DNA of 64,000 nucleotides. Origin: Achromobacter sp. MYb9 (GTDB taxonomy: Bacteria; Pseudomonadota; Gammaproteobacteria; Burkholderiales; Burkholderiaceae_B). Below, piece after piece: positions 56,357-64,000 of the stretch. Numbering within the stretch: the stretch's first letter is position 1; each line of letters opens with the position of its first letter. Under the pieces are notes generated by a model. That model ran no database searches. It had not been told where the DNA came from and saw only the letters and a list, made by a program, of their open reading frames with translations. The stretch lies in NCBI RefSeq assembly GCF_002975275.1, contig NZ_PCOQ01000022.1, positions 41,230 through 105,229 of the forward strand, in the 5' to 3' direction. The translations under genes were made by a program, and so were the position numbers.

Positions 56357-56428
56357 CATTGTTGGCCGGCAGACGCTGGGGTATTGTTTACGCCAAACAG
56401 CTGCAACCAACCAACGTCCGAGGAAGAC

Positions 56429-57487
56429 ATGACCTACCGCCCCGATTTCTCCACCCGCCGCCGCGTGCTGGCCGCCGCCGGGGCGTTTGCCGGCGTCAGC
56501 CTGCTCAACGGACGCGTGGCGTTCGCGCAGCCCAAGCTGGGCCGCGTCGTCTACGGACAGGGCAGCATCGATCCGTTTTTCGCGGCCGGCTACGTGGCGC
56601 TGAAGAAGGGCTATTTCGGTGAAGGCGGCCTGGACGTGGAATACCTGAATTCGCAAAGCGGCCCGCGCACCAACCAACTGCTGGCGGCCGGCCAGATCGC
56701 CTTCGGCGCCACGGCGGCTACCGCCGCGCCCGCGCTGACCATCGCCGGCAAGGCCGCGACCCTGGTGTTCGGCTTTGACCGCAAGCTTACGTATGCCAAT
56801 GTCATTGTTCGCCGCGAAGACTTCGACAGCGGCAAGATCAAATCATTGAAAGACCTGGCCGGCAAGCGCGTCGGCGCCACCCAGCCCCAGTCCAGCACCT
56901 GGTTGATGGCGCTGTACCTGATGCAGAAAGCGGGCGTGGCCGACAAGGTCGACATTCGCCCGTTGGGCGACCTGGCCACGATGCTGGGCGCGCTCAAGAC
57001 CGGCTCGGTGTCGGCCAGCATGGCCACCATGTCCATGATGGAACAAGCCCGCCAGGAAGGCTGGGGGGTGCCGATTTTCGACGCCACCACCGAAAGCTCG
57101 TGGAACGAATTCATGGGCGGCGACGTCCCTGGCATCGCGGCGCTGACGCTTGAAGACACCATCCAGAAGCGCCCTGAAGTCGTGCAGGCCTTCGTGACCG
57201 CGATGGTCAAGGCGCAAGACTTCATCACCGCCACCAGCGCCGCCGGCATCGCCGACGTCATCTACGACGACTACCTGAACGCCTTTCCGCGCGCGGCCAT
57301 CGAGAAGACGCTGGGCGTCTACAAAGACACCGTGTTCCTGAAAGACAACCTCATCACCGAAGACGCGTACAACCGCATGACGGCCATCATGGGCGACGGC
57401 CGGCAGTTCTCGAACGACGAGATCAAGACGGTGCCCTATGCCAAATGCGTGAACATGGGCTTCGTGCGGAAAGCGCGGGGCCTGTGA
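56429..57487 (+). CDS. Nitrate/taurine-type ABC periplasmic binding protein
   Basis: A 352-residue NMT1/SsuA-type binding protein. The N-terminus STRRRVLAAAGAFAG has twin arginines before a hydrophobic stretch and ends VAFAQ, suggesting Tat or Sec export. The mature start GRVVYGQGSIDPFFAAGYVALKKGYF and LLAAGQIAFGATA are typical. AGGAAG is just before the ATG. Operon with ATPase and permease; ligand unknown (sulfonate, pyrimidine precursor or aromatic acid). Confidence 0.9.
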   Translation: MTYRPDFSTRRRVLAAAGAFAGVSLLNGRVAFAQPKLGRVVYGQGSIDPFFAAGYVALKKGYFGEGGLDVEYLNSQSGPRTNQLLAAGQIAFGATAATAAPALTIAGKAATLVFGFDRKLTYANVIVRREDFDSGKIKSLKDLAGKRVGATQPQSSTWLMALYLMQKAGVADKVDIRPLGDLATMLGALKTGSVSASMATMSMMEQARQEGWGVPIFDATTESSWNEFMGGDVPGIAALTLEDTIQKRPEVVQAFVTAMVKAQDFITATSAAGIADVIYDDYLNAFPRAAIEKTLGVYKDTVFLKDNLITEDAYNRMTAIMGDGRQFSNDEIKTVPYAKCVNMGFVRKARGL

Positions 57488-58257
57488 TGATCACGCTGGA
57501 CAAAGTCGGCAAAGCCTACCAGTCGCGCCAGGGCACGACGCACGCGGTGGGCGAGGTCAGCCTGACGGTCGAACAGGGCGAATTCGTGTCGATCGTCGGC
57601 CCCTCGGGCTGCGGCAAGAGCACGCTGCTGAACATGATCGCCGGCTTCCTGCGCCCCACCACCGGCACCATCCGCGTGGATGGGCGGGTGGTGGACGGCC
57701 AGGTGCCGCCGGCGCTGGGCTACATCTTCCAGAAAGACACCTTGCTGCCCTGGTTCAGCGTCAGGAAAAACGTGGCCTTGGGCTTGAAGTTCCAGGGCGT
57801 GGCCGCCGATAAAATCGAGCGCCGCGTGGCGGAGCTGCTTGAACTCGGGCACCTGGGCGCCTTCGCCGACGCCTTCCCGCATCAATTGTCGGGCGGCATG
57901 CGACGGCGCGTGGCGCTCTTGATGAGCCTGGCCGTCGAGCCCCGCATCCTGCTGCTGGACGAACCCTTCGGCGCGCTGGACACCCACACCAAGACGCACC
58001 TGCACCGCGAACTGATGGAGATCTGGCGCAAACTGGGCCAGACCATCGTCATGGTCACGCACGATCTGGACGAAGCCATCCTGCTGTCGGACCGCGTGGT
58101 GGTGCTGTCCGGCCCGCCCAGCCGCGTGCTGCTGGACGAACGCATCCGCATCCCGCATCCGCGCGACGTCTTCACGCTACGCGAAACGCCGCAGTTCGTC
58201 GCCCACGTGCAAAGCCTCTGGAGCGTGCTGGGCCAGCAGTTCCGCGCGGCCGCCTGA
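57487..58257 (+). CDS. Nitrate/taurine-type ABC transporter ATPase
   Basis: A 256-residue ATPase with Walker A GPSGCGKST, signature LSGGMRRR, Walker B ILLLDEPFGALD and H-loop VTHDLDEA. Its start overlaps the preceding stop by 1 nt. Powers the transporter with the neighbouring permease. Confidence 0.94.
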   Translation: MITLDKVGKAYQSRQGTTHAVGEVSLTVEQGEFVSIVGPSGCGKSTLLNMIAGFLRPTTGTIRVDGRVVDGQVPPALGYIFQKDTLLPWFSVRKNVALGLKFQGVAADKIERRVAELLELGHLGAFADAFPHQLSGGMRRRVALLMSLAVEPRILLLDEPFGALDTHTKTHLHRELMEIWRKLGQTIVMVTHDLDEAILLSDRVVVLSGPPSRVLLDERIRIPHPRDVFTLRETPQFVAHVQSLWSVLGQQFRAAA

Positions 58258-58270
58258 ATCCCCTTGCGCC

Positions 58271-59125
58271 ATGATCCCGACTGAAACCTCCGATTCCCTG
58301 CAGGACCAGCTGCGGTTGGACCGCCGCGCCGCCATCGCCCGCCGCGTGCGCATCACCGTGTGGCAAGTGCTGATCCTGGCCGTCATCCTGGGCGCATGGG
58401 AGACGCTGACGCGCATTCCGTGGTTTACCCAGAACACGCTGTTCGACCCTTTCTTCATCAGCCAGCCGTCGCGCGTGGCGGTGCGGCTGTGGCAATGGCT
58501 GCAGCCCGGGCCGCGTTCGGTCTGGCCGCACCTGTGGCTGACGCTGCAGGCCACGATGGTGGGGCTGGTGGTGGGCGTGGGCAGCGGCTTCATCGTCGGC
58601 ATGACGCTCAGCCGCAGCCGCTTCCTGGCCGACGTGTTCAACCCCTTCATCGTGGCGTTCAATTCCATGCCGCGCATCGCCTTCGTGCCGCTCATCACCA
58701 TGTTCTTCGGGCTGGGCCTGGCGTCCAAGGTGGTCACATCCTGGTTCGTGGTGTTCTTCCTGGTGTTCTTCAACACCTACAAGGGGGGCCGCAGCGTTGA
58801 ACGCGAACTGGTGGATTTCTGCCGCACGCTGGGCGGTTCGCCGCGCCAGATCCTGTGGCGGGTACGCATCCCGACCGCCGCCGCGTGGACCTTCGCCGCC
58901 TTGCCCAACGCCATCAGCTTCGCGCTGATTGGCGTGGTGCTGGCGGAATTCGTGGGCTCCACCACCGGCATGGGCTACCTGATGATCACCGCGCTGGCCA
59001 CGCTGAATGCCACCGACATGTTCGCGGCCGTGACGCTGTTGTCCATCGTGGGCATCGCGCTGGTTTATTGTGTGACCTGGCTGGAACGTCGCCTGCTGCA
59101 CTGGGCGCCGGAGTTCAGGGAATAG
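58271..59125 (+). CDS. Nitrate/taurine-type ABC transporter permease
   Basis: A 284-residue BPD-type permease with about six membrane segments. The ATPase-contact motif is CRTLGGSPRQILWRVRIPTA. SFALIGVVLAEFVGSTTGMGYL follows. 13 bp after the ATPase gene. Confidence 0.93.
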   Translation: MIPTETSDSLQDQLRLDRRAAIARRVRITVWQVLILAVILGAWETLTRIPWFTQNTLFDPFFISQPSRVAVRLWQWLQPGPRSVWPHLWLTLQATMVGLVVGVGSGFIVGMTLSRSRFLADVFNPFIVAFNSMPRIAFVPLITMFFGLGLASKVVTSWFVVFFLVFFNTYKGGRSVERELVDFCRTLGGSPRQILWRVRIPTAAAWTFAALPNAISFALIGVVLAEFVGSTTGMGYLMITALATLNATDMFAAVTLLSIVGIALVYCVTWLERRLLHWAPEFRE

Positions 59126-59165
59126 CGAGGCTCGCCCCGACGCGCGGGGCGATGGAGAACTGACT

Positions 59166-59945
59166 TTGAAGACACTACCTTATCTGCGTAACTTCGACCT
59201 GACCGGACAGGTCGCGCTGGTGACCGGGTCCGCGCGCGGGTTGGGCTTCTGCATTGCGCGGGCGCTGGCGGGCTGTGGCGCGCGCGTGCTGATCAACGGC
59301 CGCAACGCCGCCGCCGTGGATGCCGCGGTGGCCGATCTGGCGGACTCGGGCCTGGACGCCCATTCGTTGCCGTTCGATGTCAGCGACGACGCCGACATGG
59401 CGCGCGCCTTCCAGCGCATCGACGACGAACACGGGCGCCTGGACGTACTGGTGAACAACGTGGGCGCGCGCAATCGCAAGACCTTGCGCGACACCACGCC
59501 GGCCGAAATCCGGGAATTGATCGATACGGACCTGGTCGCCGGGATGCTCCTGGCCAAGTTCGCGGCCGAACGCATGGTGCGCCAGGGCGGCGGGCGGCTG
59601 ATCGCCATCACGTCGGTGGTGGGCGAACTGGCGCGCGCGGGCGACGCGGTCTATCCCGCGGCCAAGCAGGGGCTGACGGGGATGGTGCGCGCGCTGGCGG
59701 CGGAATTTGGCGGCCAGCACATCACCAGCAACGCCATCGCGCCAGGCACGTTCGCAACGGAAACAAATGCGGCCATGGTGGCGGACCCGAATTTCGGCCC
59801 GCGCATCGCCGCGCGCAACCCCACTGGCCGCTGGGGCGAGCCCGAGGAAATCGCCGGCGCGGCGGTGTTCCTGGCGTCACCCGCCGCGTCCTATGTGAAC
59901 GGACACGTGCTGGTGGTGGACGGCGGCCTGTCGATTCAGTTCTAG
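59166..59945 (+). CDS. Short-chain dehydrogenase/reductase
   Basis: A 259-residue classical SDR with TGSARGLG cofactor loop, NNVGAR, ITSVVGE serine segment and YPAAK active-site motif. TTG start with GGAG about 9 nt upstream. Resembles gluconate 5-dehydrogenase/3-oxoacyl reductase types. It is last gene of the ABC operon, so it may oxidise or reduce the imported compound. Confidence 0.88.
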   Translation: MKTLPYLRNFDLTGQVALVTGSARGLGFCIARALAGCGARVLINGRNAAAVDAAVADLADSGLDAHSLPFDVSDDADMARAFQRIDDEHGRLDVLVNNVGARNRKTLRDTTPAEIRELIDTDLVAGMLLAKFAAERMVRQGGGRLIAITSVVGELARAGDAVYPAAKQGLTGMVRALAAEFGGQHITSNAIAPGTFATETNAAMVADPNFGPRIAARNPTGRWGEPEEIAGAAVFLASPAASYVNGHVLVVDGGLSIQF

Positions 59946-59949
59946 GCGA

Positions 59950-61767
59950 TCAGGTCGTCTCGTCCTGGTACCAGACGCCTTCGGCCAGCATCATCTTCTG
60001 GTGGCCGTGACCGGCCGGCATCATCGGGAAGCAGTTTTCCTGCGCCGACACCGCCACGTCCAGGAAATAGGGGCCGTCATGCGCCAGGCATTCGGCCAGC
60101 GCGGCCTCCAGCTTGGCGGGGTCGTCCACCCGCGCAGCGCCCCAGCCGAACGCCCGCGCCAACGCCACGAAATCGGGCAAGGACGCGTTGTAGCTGTGGC
60201 TGTAGCGGCCGCCGTGGATCAGTTCCTGCCACTGGCGCACCATGCCCATGTAGCCGTTGTTGCACAGCACGACCTTCACGGGCGTCTGGTGCTGCATGGC
60301 CGTGGACAGTTCCTGGATGTTCATCAGCACCGACGCATCGCCGCTGACGCACACCACCGTCTTGTCCGGGTGCGCGACCTGCGCGCCGATGGCGGCCGGC
60401 ACGCCATACCCCATCGTGCCGGCGCCGCCTGAAGTCAGCCAGCGGTTCGGCTTGTCAAAGCGCAGGTACTGTGCCGCCCACATCTGGTGTTGGCCCACGT
60501 CGGTGGAGACGATGGCGTCGCGGCCCGACAACGCGTCGTTCAGGCTGGCCATCAAATGCTGGGGCAGGATCGCGTCGGCGGCGGGCGTGAAGCCCAGGCA
60601 ATCCTGGCTGCGCCACGTGTCGATGCGCTTGAACCACGGCGCCAGACGCGCCGCGTCCATCGGTGCTTCGCCCAGCTCGGCGCGCAATGCGCGCACCAGC
60701 GGCAGGCAATCGCCCACCAGCGCCACATCGACCCGCACGACCTTATTGATCGAGGCCGGATCGATATCGATATGGATCTTGCGCGCATGCGGGCAGAATT
60801 CGGAGATCTTGCCGGTGATGCGGTCATCGAAGCGGGCGCCGATGCAAACGACCAGATCGGCGTTGTGCATCGCCAGGTTGGCCTCGACCGTGCCGTGCAT
60901 GCCCAACATGCCCACGAACTGCGGGCTGGACGCCGGGAATGCGCCCAGGCCCATCAGGGTAAGCGTGCAGGGCGCCCCCGTGTGGCGGACCAGATCGGCA
61001 AAGGCGTCGCAGGCGTCGGGGCCGGCGTTCACCAGCCCGCCCCCCCCGTAGAAGATGGGCCGCTTGGCCTGCGCGATCAGCGCGGCCGCGCGACGCACCG
61101 CCGATTGCGGCAATTTGGGCGCCAGCTTGCCCGACTGGCGGCGCGCACGCAGCGCGGCCAGCTTTTGCTGCGAGGGCAGACCGGACGCGTCGTCGTCCGC
61201 ATCGCGCGGCACCGCCAACTGCACGTCTTTGGGAAAGTCCACCAGCACCGGGCCGGGCCGGCCCTGGCGGGTCAGCTCGAACGCCCGGGCGACCACGTTG
61301 GCCACGTCGTCCACCGCACGGATCTGGGTATTCCATTTGGTCACGGAACGCGAAATGCCGATGGCGTCGCATTCCTGGAACGCGTCGGTGCCGATAGCCG
61401 CGGTGGCCACCTGACCGCTGACGCACAACACCGGGATCGAATCGCACATCGCGTCCAGCAAGCCGGACGTGGTGTTGGCCATGCCGGGGCCGGATGTCAC
61501 GAACACCACCCCGGTGCGACCGGTGCTGCGGGCATAGCCCTCCGCCGCATGCACGGCGGCCTGTTCATGGCGCACCAGCACGTGGCGCAGGCGCGGTTCC
61601 GCATACAGCGCGTCGTACAGCGGCAGGACCGCCCCCCCGGGGTAGCCGAACACGGTGTCGACGCCGTGCGCAATCAGCGTATCGAGCAGAATCTTCGCCC
61701 CGTTCGAAACGGGGGTATCAGTGGCGGCAAGCGCGGCGGCGGCGGTGGGGTGCAGGCGATCGTTCAT
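59950..61767 (-). CDS. ilvB: Acetolactate synthase-type TPP enzyme (large subunit)
   Basis: A 605-residue TPP enzyme that condenses two 2-oxoacids to acetolactate or acetohydroxybutyrate. The catalytic Glu is in VRHEQAAVHAAEGYAR. The FAD/central domain contains YGGGGLVNAG, and the TPP motif is GDASVLMNIQELSTA with NNGYMGMVRQWQ. No small regulatory subunit gene adjoins it, so it may be a second, unregulated or catabolic isozyme. Divergent from an Lrp-type regulator. Confidence 0.88.
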   Translation of the reverse strand: MNDRLHPTAAAALAATDTPVSNGAKILLDTLIAHGVDTVFGYPGGAVLPLYDALYAEPRLRHVLVRHEQAAVHAAEGYARSTGRTGVVFVTSGPGMANTTSGLLDAMCDSIPVLCVSGQVATAAIGTDAFQECDAIGISRSVTKWNTQIRAVDDVANVVARAFELTRQGRPGPVLVDFPKDVQLAVPRDADDDASGLPSQQKLAALRARRQSGKLAPKLPQSAVRRAAALIAQAKRPIFYGGGGLVNAGPDACDAFADLVRHTGAPCTLTLMGLGAFPASSPQFVGMLGMHGTVEANLAMHNADLVVCIGARFDDRITGKISEFCPHARKIHIDIDPASINKVVRVDVALVGDCLPLVRALRAELGEAPMDAARLAPWFKRIDTWRSQDCLGFTPAADAILPQHLMASLNDALSGRDAIVSTDVGQHQMWAAQYLRFDKPNRWLTSGGAGTMGYGVPAAIGAQVAHPDKTVVCVSGDASVLMNIQELSTAMQHQTPVKVVLCNNGYMGMVRQWQELIHGGRYSHSYNASLPDFVALARAFGWGAARVDDPAKLEAALAECLAHDGPYFLDVAVSAQENCFPMMPAGHGHQKMMLAEGVWYQDETT

Positions 61768-61773
61768 GCTATC

Positions 61774-61847
61774 TATCTTATTCGTAGCCTGGAAGAATTT
61801 TTATCTTCTTTTCCACGATTCCTGGCCAGACGGAGTAAATTTATCTT
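61774..61847. promoter_or_regulatory. AT-rich divergent promoter region with TATCTT repeats
   Basis: Between the acetolactate synthase and Lrp genes, TATCTT recurs at 61774-61779, 61802-61807 and 61842-61847. 61792-61808 is a 17-bp dyad (GAAGA ... TCTTC). Lrp-type regulators bind such AT-rich repeated sites, so this is a likely operator of the adjacent gene product. Confidence 0.55.
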
Positions 61848-61869
61848 CGATTTGGAGGAATCAAAGAAA

Positions 61870-62340
61870 ATGAACCTGGACAAGTTTGACCTGGCCATTC
61901 TGAAGGTATTGCAAGAGAACGCGCGCGCCAGCCTGAACGACATCGGCGCGGCGGTGGGCCTGTCGTCCACGCCCTGCTGGAACCGCATCAAGCGCATGGA
62001 AAGCGCCGGGGTGATCCGCGGCTACACCGTCGACATCGACCCGGCCAGCCTGGGTTTCATGGACACGGTGATCGTGCACGTGACGCTGGAAAGCCACAGC
62101 GAGGAAACGCTGTACGAGTTCGGCCGCGCCCTGGCGGCCATCCCCGAAGTGCTGGAAGCCTTTCTGGTGTCGGGCGACTACGACTACTACATCCGCATCG
62201 CCGTGCGCGACACCCGCGACTACGAACGCCTGCTGCGCGAACAGCTCTACCGCATCCCCGGCATCCGCCACAGCAAATCCTGCTTCGTGCTGCGCCGCCT
62301 GAAGGAAACCATGCTGCCGCTGATGGGGCCGGCGGGATGA
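61870..62340 (+). CDS. Lrp/AsnC-family regulator
   Basis: A 156-residue feast/famine regulator. HTH at about 1-50 (DKFDLAILKVLQENARASLNDIGAAVGLSSTPCWNRI) and RAM ligand-binding domain from about 65. GGAGG lies 11 nt before the ATG. Its divergent neighbour, an acetolactate synthase, is the obvious target, likely sensing a branched-chain or other amino acid. Confidence 0.93.
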   Translation: MNLDKFDLAILKVLQENARASLNDIGAAVGLSSTPCWNRIKRMESAGVIRGYTVDIDPASLGFMDTVIVHVTLESHSEETLYEFGRALAAIPEVLEAFLVSGDYDYYIRIAVRDTRDYERLLREQLYRIPGIRHSKSCFVLRRLKETMLPLMGPAG

Positions 62341-62347
62341 TCCGCGC

Positions 62348-63268
62348 TCAGCGCAGCACGTAATCCACGGGCGTGGCCGCTTCCGGCAACGGACGCACGC
62401 CCAGGCCTTCCAGCAGGTCGATTTCGATCACGCGGGCCAGCGCCGACAACGGCAGGTCATTTTCTTCCAGGCCGAACGGGTCTTCCAGCTCGTCGCCTAG
62501 CGCGTCCAGCCCGAAGAAGGTGTAGGCGATGATGATGACCGCCACCGGAGTCAGGTATTCCAGCGTGCCCACCAGCCCGAACGGCAGCAGCAGGCAGAAC
62601 AGCCACGCGGTGCGATGCAGCAGCAGCGAATAGGCGAACGGGCAGGGCGTGAACTTGATGCGCTCGCAGGCGGCCTGGATGGCGGCGCATTGCGCCACGC
62701 GCTGGGTCAGGCCTTGATACAGGATGTCGCTGAGTTCGCCGCGCCGCAGACAGGCGGCCAGATCGCGGTTGATCGCCATGAGCAGGGCGTCCGGCACATT
62801 GCGGCAGCCGGCCAGCGTGTCCAGCTCGTCTTGCTGCACCCAGGGGCGCACCGCCTCGACCATGTCCTGCCCGCGCAAGCGCGCCGCCAGGCCGTACCCG
62901 AAACCGATGCAGCGCCGCACCAGCCGTTCCTGCACCGGATTGGCCGTGCTGGCCGCCAGCAGCACCGCGCTTTCGCGCGCCAGGCTGCGAGCCTGCACGA
63001 TCAGATCGCCCCATTGCTTGCGGGCTTCCCACCAGCGGTCATAGCAGACGTTGTTGCGAAACCCCATGAAGACCGACAGCGCCAGGCCGAAAAGCGAGAA
63101 CGGCACCGCGGTCAGGTGCGCGGGCGAAAACAACTGGCGGTGGTACATCCACACCACCACGCAGGCAAGCAGCGTGATGACGATGAGCCTGCTGAAAATG
63201 CGCGGGATGATGGAGCCGCGCAAAATAAAGAACAAGGCCAGCGCAGAGGGACGCGGACGGACGATCAT
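62348..63268 (-). CDS. Bestrophin-like anion channel protein
   Basis: A 306-residue bestrophin/UPF0187 protein with about four membrane segments. Signature GFRNNVCYDRWWEARKQWG in the first half and ALGDELEDPFGLEENDLPL near the C-terminus. Bacterial homologues form ion channels in the inner membrane. ATG 63268 chosen; an earlier in-frame ATG adds 11 residues. Convergent with lrp. Confidence 0.9.
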   Translation of the reverse strand: MIVRPRPSALALFFILRGSIIPRIFSRLIVITLLACVVVWMYHRQLFSPAHLTAVPFSLFGLALSVFMGFRNNVCYDRWWEARKQWGDLIVQARSLARESAVLLAASTANPVQERLVRRCIGFGYGLAARLRGQDMVEAVRPWVQQDELDTLAGCRNVPDALLMAINRDLAACLRRGELSDILYQGLTQRVAQCAAIQAACERIKFTPCPFAYSLLLHRTAWLFCLLLPFGLVGTLEYLTPVAVIIIAYTFFGLDALGDELEDPFGLEENDLPLSALARVIEIDLLEGLGVRPLPEAATPVDYVLR

Positions 63269-63371
63269 GATGAATATCAAGTAAGGATGAGGCGCGCCCA
63301 CTATACGCCTGTCGTCCTGTCAAAGACGCGTCGATATAATTCTGTTTCGTCTCACCGCCACCCACGCCTCC

Positions 63372-63947
63372 ATGACCACCGAAGACACCCCGATCAAGCC
63401 CTGGCATGTCGTCCGCCGCTCCAAGCTGCACGGCAACGGCGTCTTCGCCGCCCGCAAGATTCCCGCGGGCACCCGCATCATCGAATACGGAGGCGCGCGC
63501 ATCAGCGCCAAGGAAGCCGACCGCCGCCACCCGACCAATCCGGACGATCCCTTCCACACCTTCTTCTTCGCGCTCAGCTCCGGCCGCGTGATCGACGGCG
63601 GCGACGAAGGCAACGACGCCCGCTGGATCAACCACTCCTGCGAACCCAACTGCGAAGCGCAGGAAGGCAAGCACGGCAAACGCGTCTACATCGTCGCCCT
63701 GCGCGACCTGCCACGCGGCACCGAACTGTCGTACGACTACGGCCTGGTCCTGGACGGCCGCATCACCAAGGCGCTGAAGGAAGGCTACCGCTGCCTGTGC
63801 GGCACCCCCCCGTGCCGCGGCACGATGCTGGCGCTGCCAAAAAAGAAAAAGAAGAAAGCAGAGAAGCCGGAACCGGCAGACGTCGTGGAAACGGCAGAAG
63901 CCGCCAAAACAGCAACCGCGGCAAAACCACCCGCCACCGCAAAGTAA
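63372..63947 (+). CDS. SET-domain lysine methyltransferase
   Basis: A 191-residue SET protein. SAM-site GNG at 21-23 (LHGNGVFAA), NHSC at 87-90 (RWINHSCEPNC), catalytic Tyr near 121 (ELSYDYG) and a post-SET Cys cluster (Cys141, Cys143, Cys148). A tail of six lysines begins at 157, then Ala/Thr/Lys-rich sequence. SET proteins methylate lysines, classically on histones. Candidate targets here are lysine-rich DNA-binding proteins. Single gene; strong match to the domain. Confidence 0.93.
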   Translation: MTTEDTPIKPWHVVRRSKLHGNGVFAARKIPAGTRIIEYGGARISAKEADRRHPTNPDDPFHTFFFALSSGRVIDGGDEGNDARWINHSCEPNCEAQEGKHGKRVYIVALRDLPRGTELSYDYGLVLDGRITKALKEGYRCLCGTPPCRGTMLALPKKKKKKAEKPEPADVVETAEAAKTATAAKPPATAK

Positions 63948-64000
63948 GACAGCCCAGCCTCCAGCCGACGCGCCCCCAACCGCGCGCAGCGCCCCCGCCC

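Noticed and set aside
60487..61869. Upstream extension of the Lrp frame across the acetolactate synthase gene
   Set aside because: Lrp proteins start at the HTH; the ATG at 61870 has a Shine-Dalgarno sequence and the extension is antisense to the synthase gene.

Overview
The window is about 64 kb of high-GC DNA from a betaproteobacterium of the family Alcaligenaceae, most likely Achromobacter with Bordetella as the alternative. Four points support this. There are four orphan Bug/TctC-type periplasmic receptors. ArgS, DsbA, AceK and TopB are of the Bordetella/Achromobacter kind. A leucine-degradation operon sits beside a MerR-type LiuR-like regulator. One gene encodes a D-threonine aldolase whose key residues fall at Lys59, His347 and Asp349, the positions I recall for the characterised Alcaligenes (Achromobacter) xylosoxidans enzyme. 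I see no rRNA, tRNA, CRISPR array, prophage or insertion sequence.

Layout. 1-3.7 kb: housekeeping (DUF1840 protein, argS, SPOR protein, dsbA, strong terminator). 3.8-8.8 kb: an orphan branched-chain-type binding protein coupled to an esterase, a cystathionine beta-lyase, a nitroreductase and a LysE exporter. 8.9-21.5 kb: a leucine/isovalerate catabolism locus. It holds a metallo-beta-lactamase-fold hydrolase, the MerR regulator, an M20 amidohydrolase with a Bug receptor, and the run isovaleryl-CoA dehydrogenase - AceK - thiolase - methylcrotonyl-CoA carboxylase beta and alpha. The same 7+2+7 palindrome (TTTACGT-n2-ACGTAAA type) lies at the regulator/hydrolase promoter and at the dehydrogenase promoter. 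AceK inside this operon would join leucine-derived acetyl-CoA to control of isocitrate dehydrogenase. 21.5-24.8 kb: an MFS transporter, a VOC/AraC pair, a glutaredoxin-like protein and a lipoprotein.

24.8-32.1 kb is the accessory part. A 'mobile mystery' A/B module (HTH protein plus Fic protein) lies behind an AT-rich region with an 18-bp-arm inverted repeat. It is followed by an ABC ATPase with damaged catalytic motifs and a series of unrecognised membrane, secreted and soluble proteins.

32.2-49.3 kb is transport and uptake. Two Bug receptors, a GAF protein, a LysR regulator and a creatinase-like M24 protein share a 26-bp element at both promoters. Then come argD, another Bug receptor, an SDR/LysR pair, a complete polar amino-acid ABC transporter facing the D-threonine aldolase gene, and a TAXI-type TRAP transporter. 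49.3-64 kb: smg, gluQ, a large DUF2157-DUF4401-GDYXXLXY membrane fusion, topoisomerase III with a histone-H1-like tail, a nitrate/taurine-type ABC transporter with an SDR, an acetolactate synthase divergent from an Lrp regulator, a bestrophin-like channel and a SET-domain lysine methyltransferase.

The strongest leads are the two shared operator families (LiuR-like and the LysR element), the Fic/HTH module with its operator, the paired hairpins inside the leucine operon, and the proteins with lost catalytic residues.
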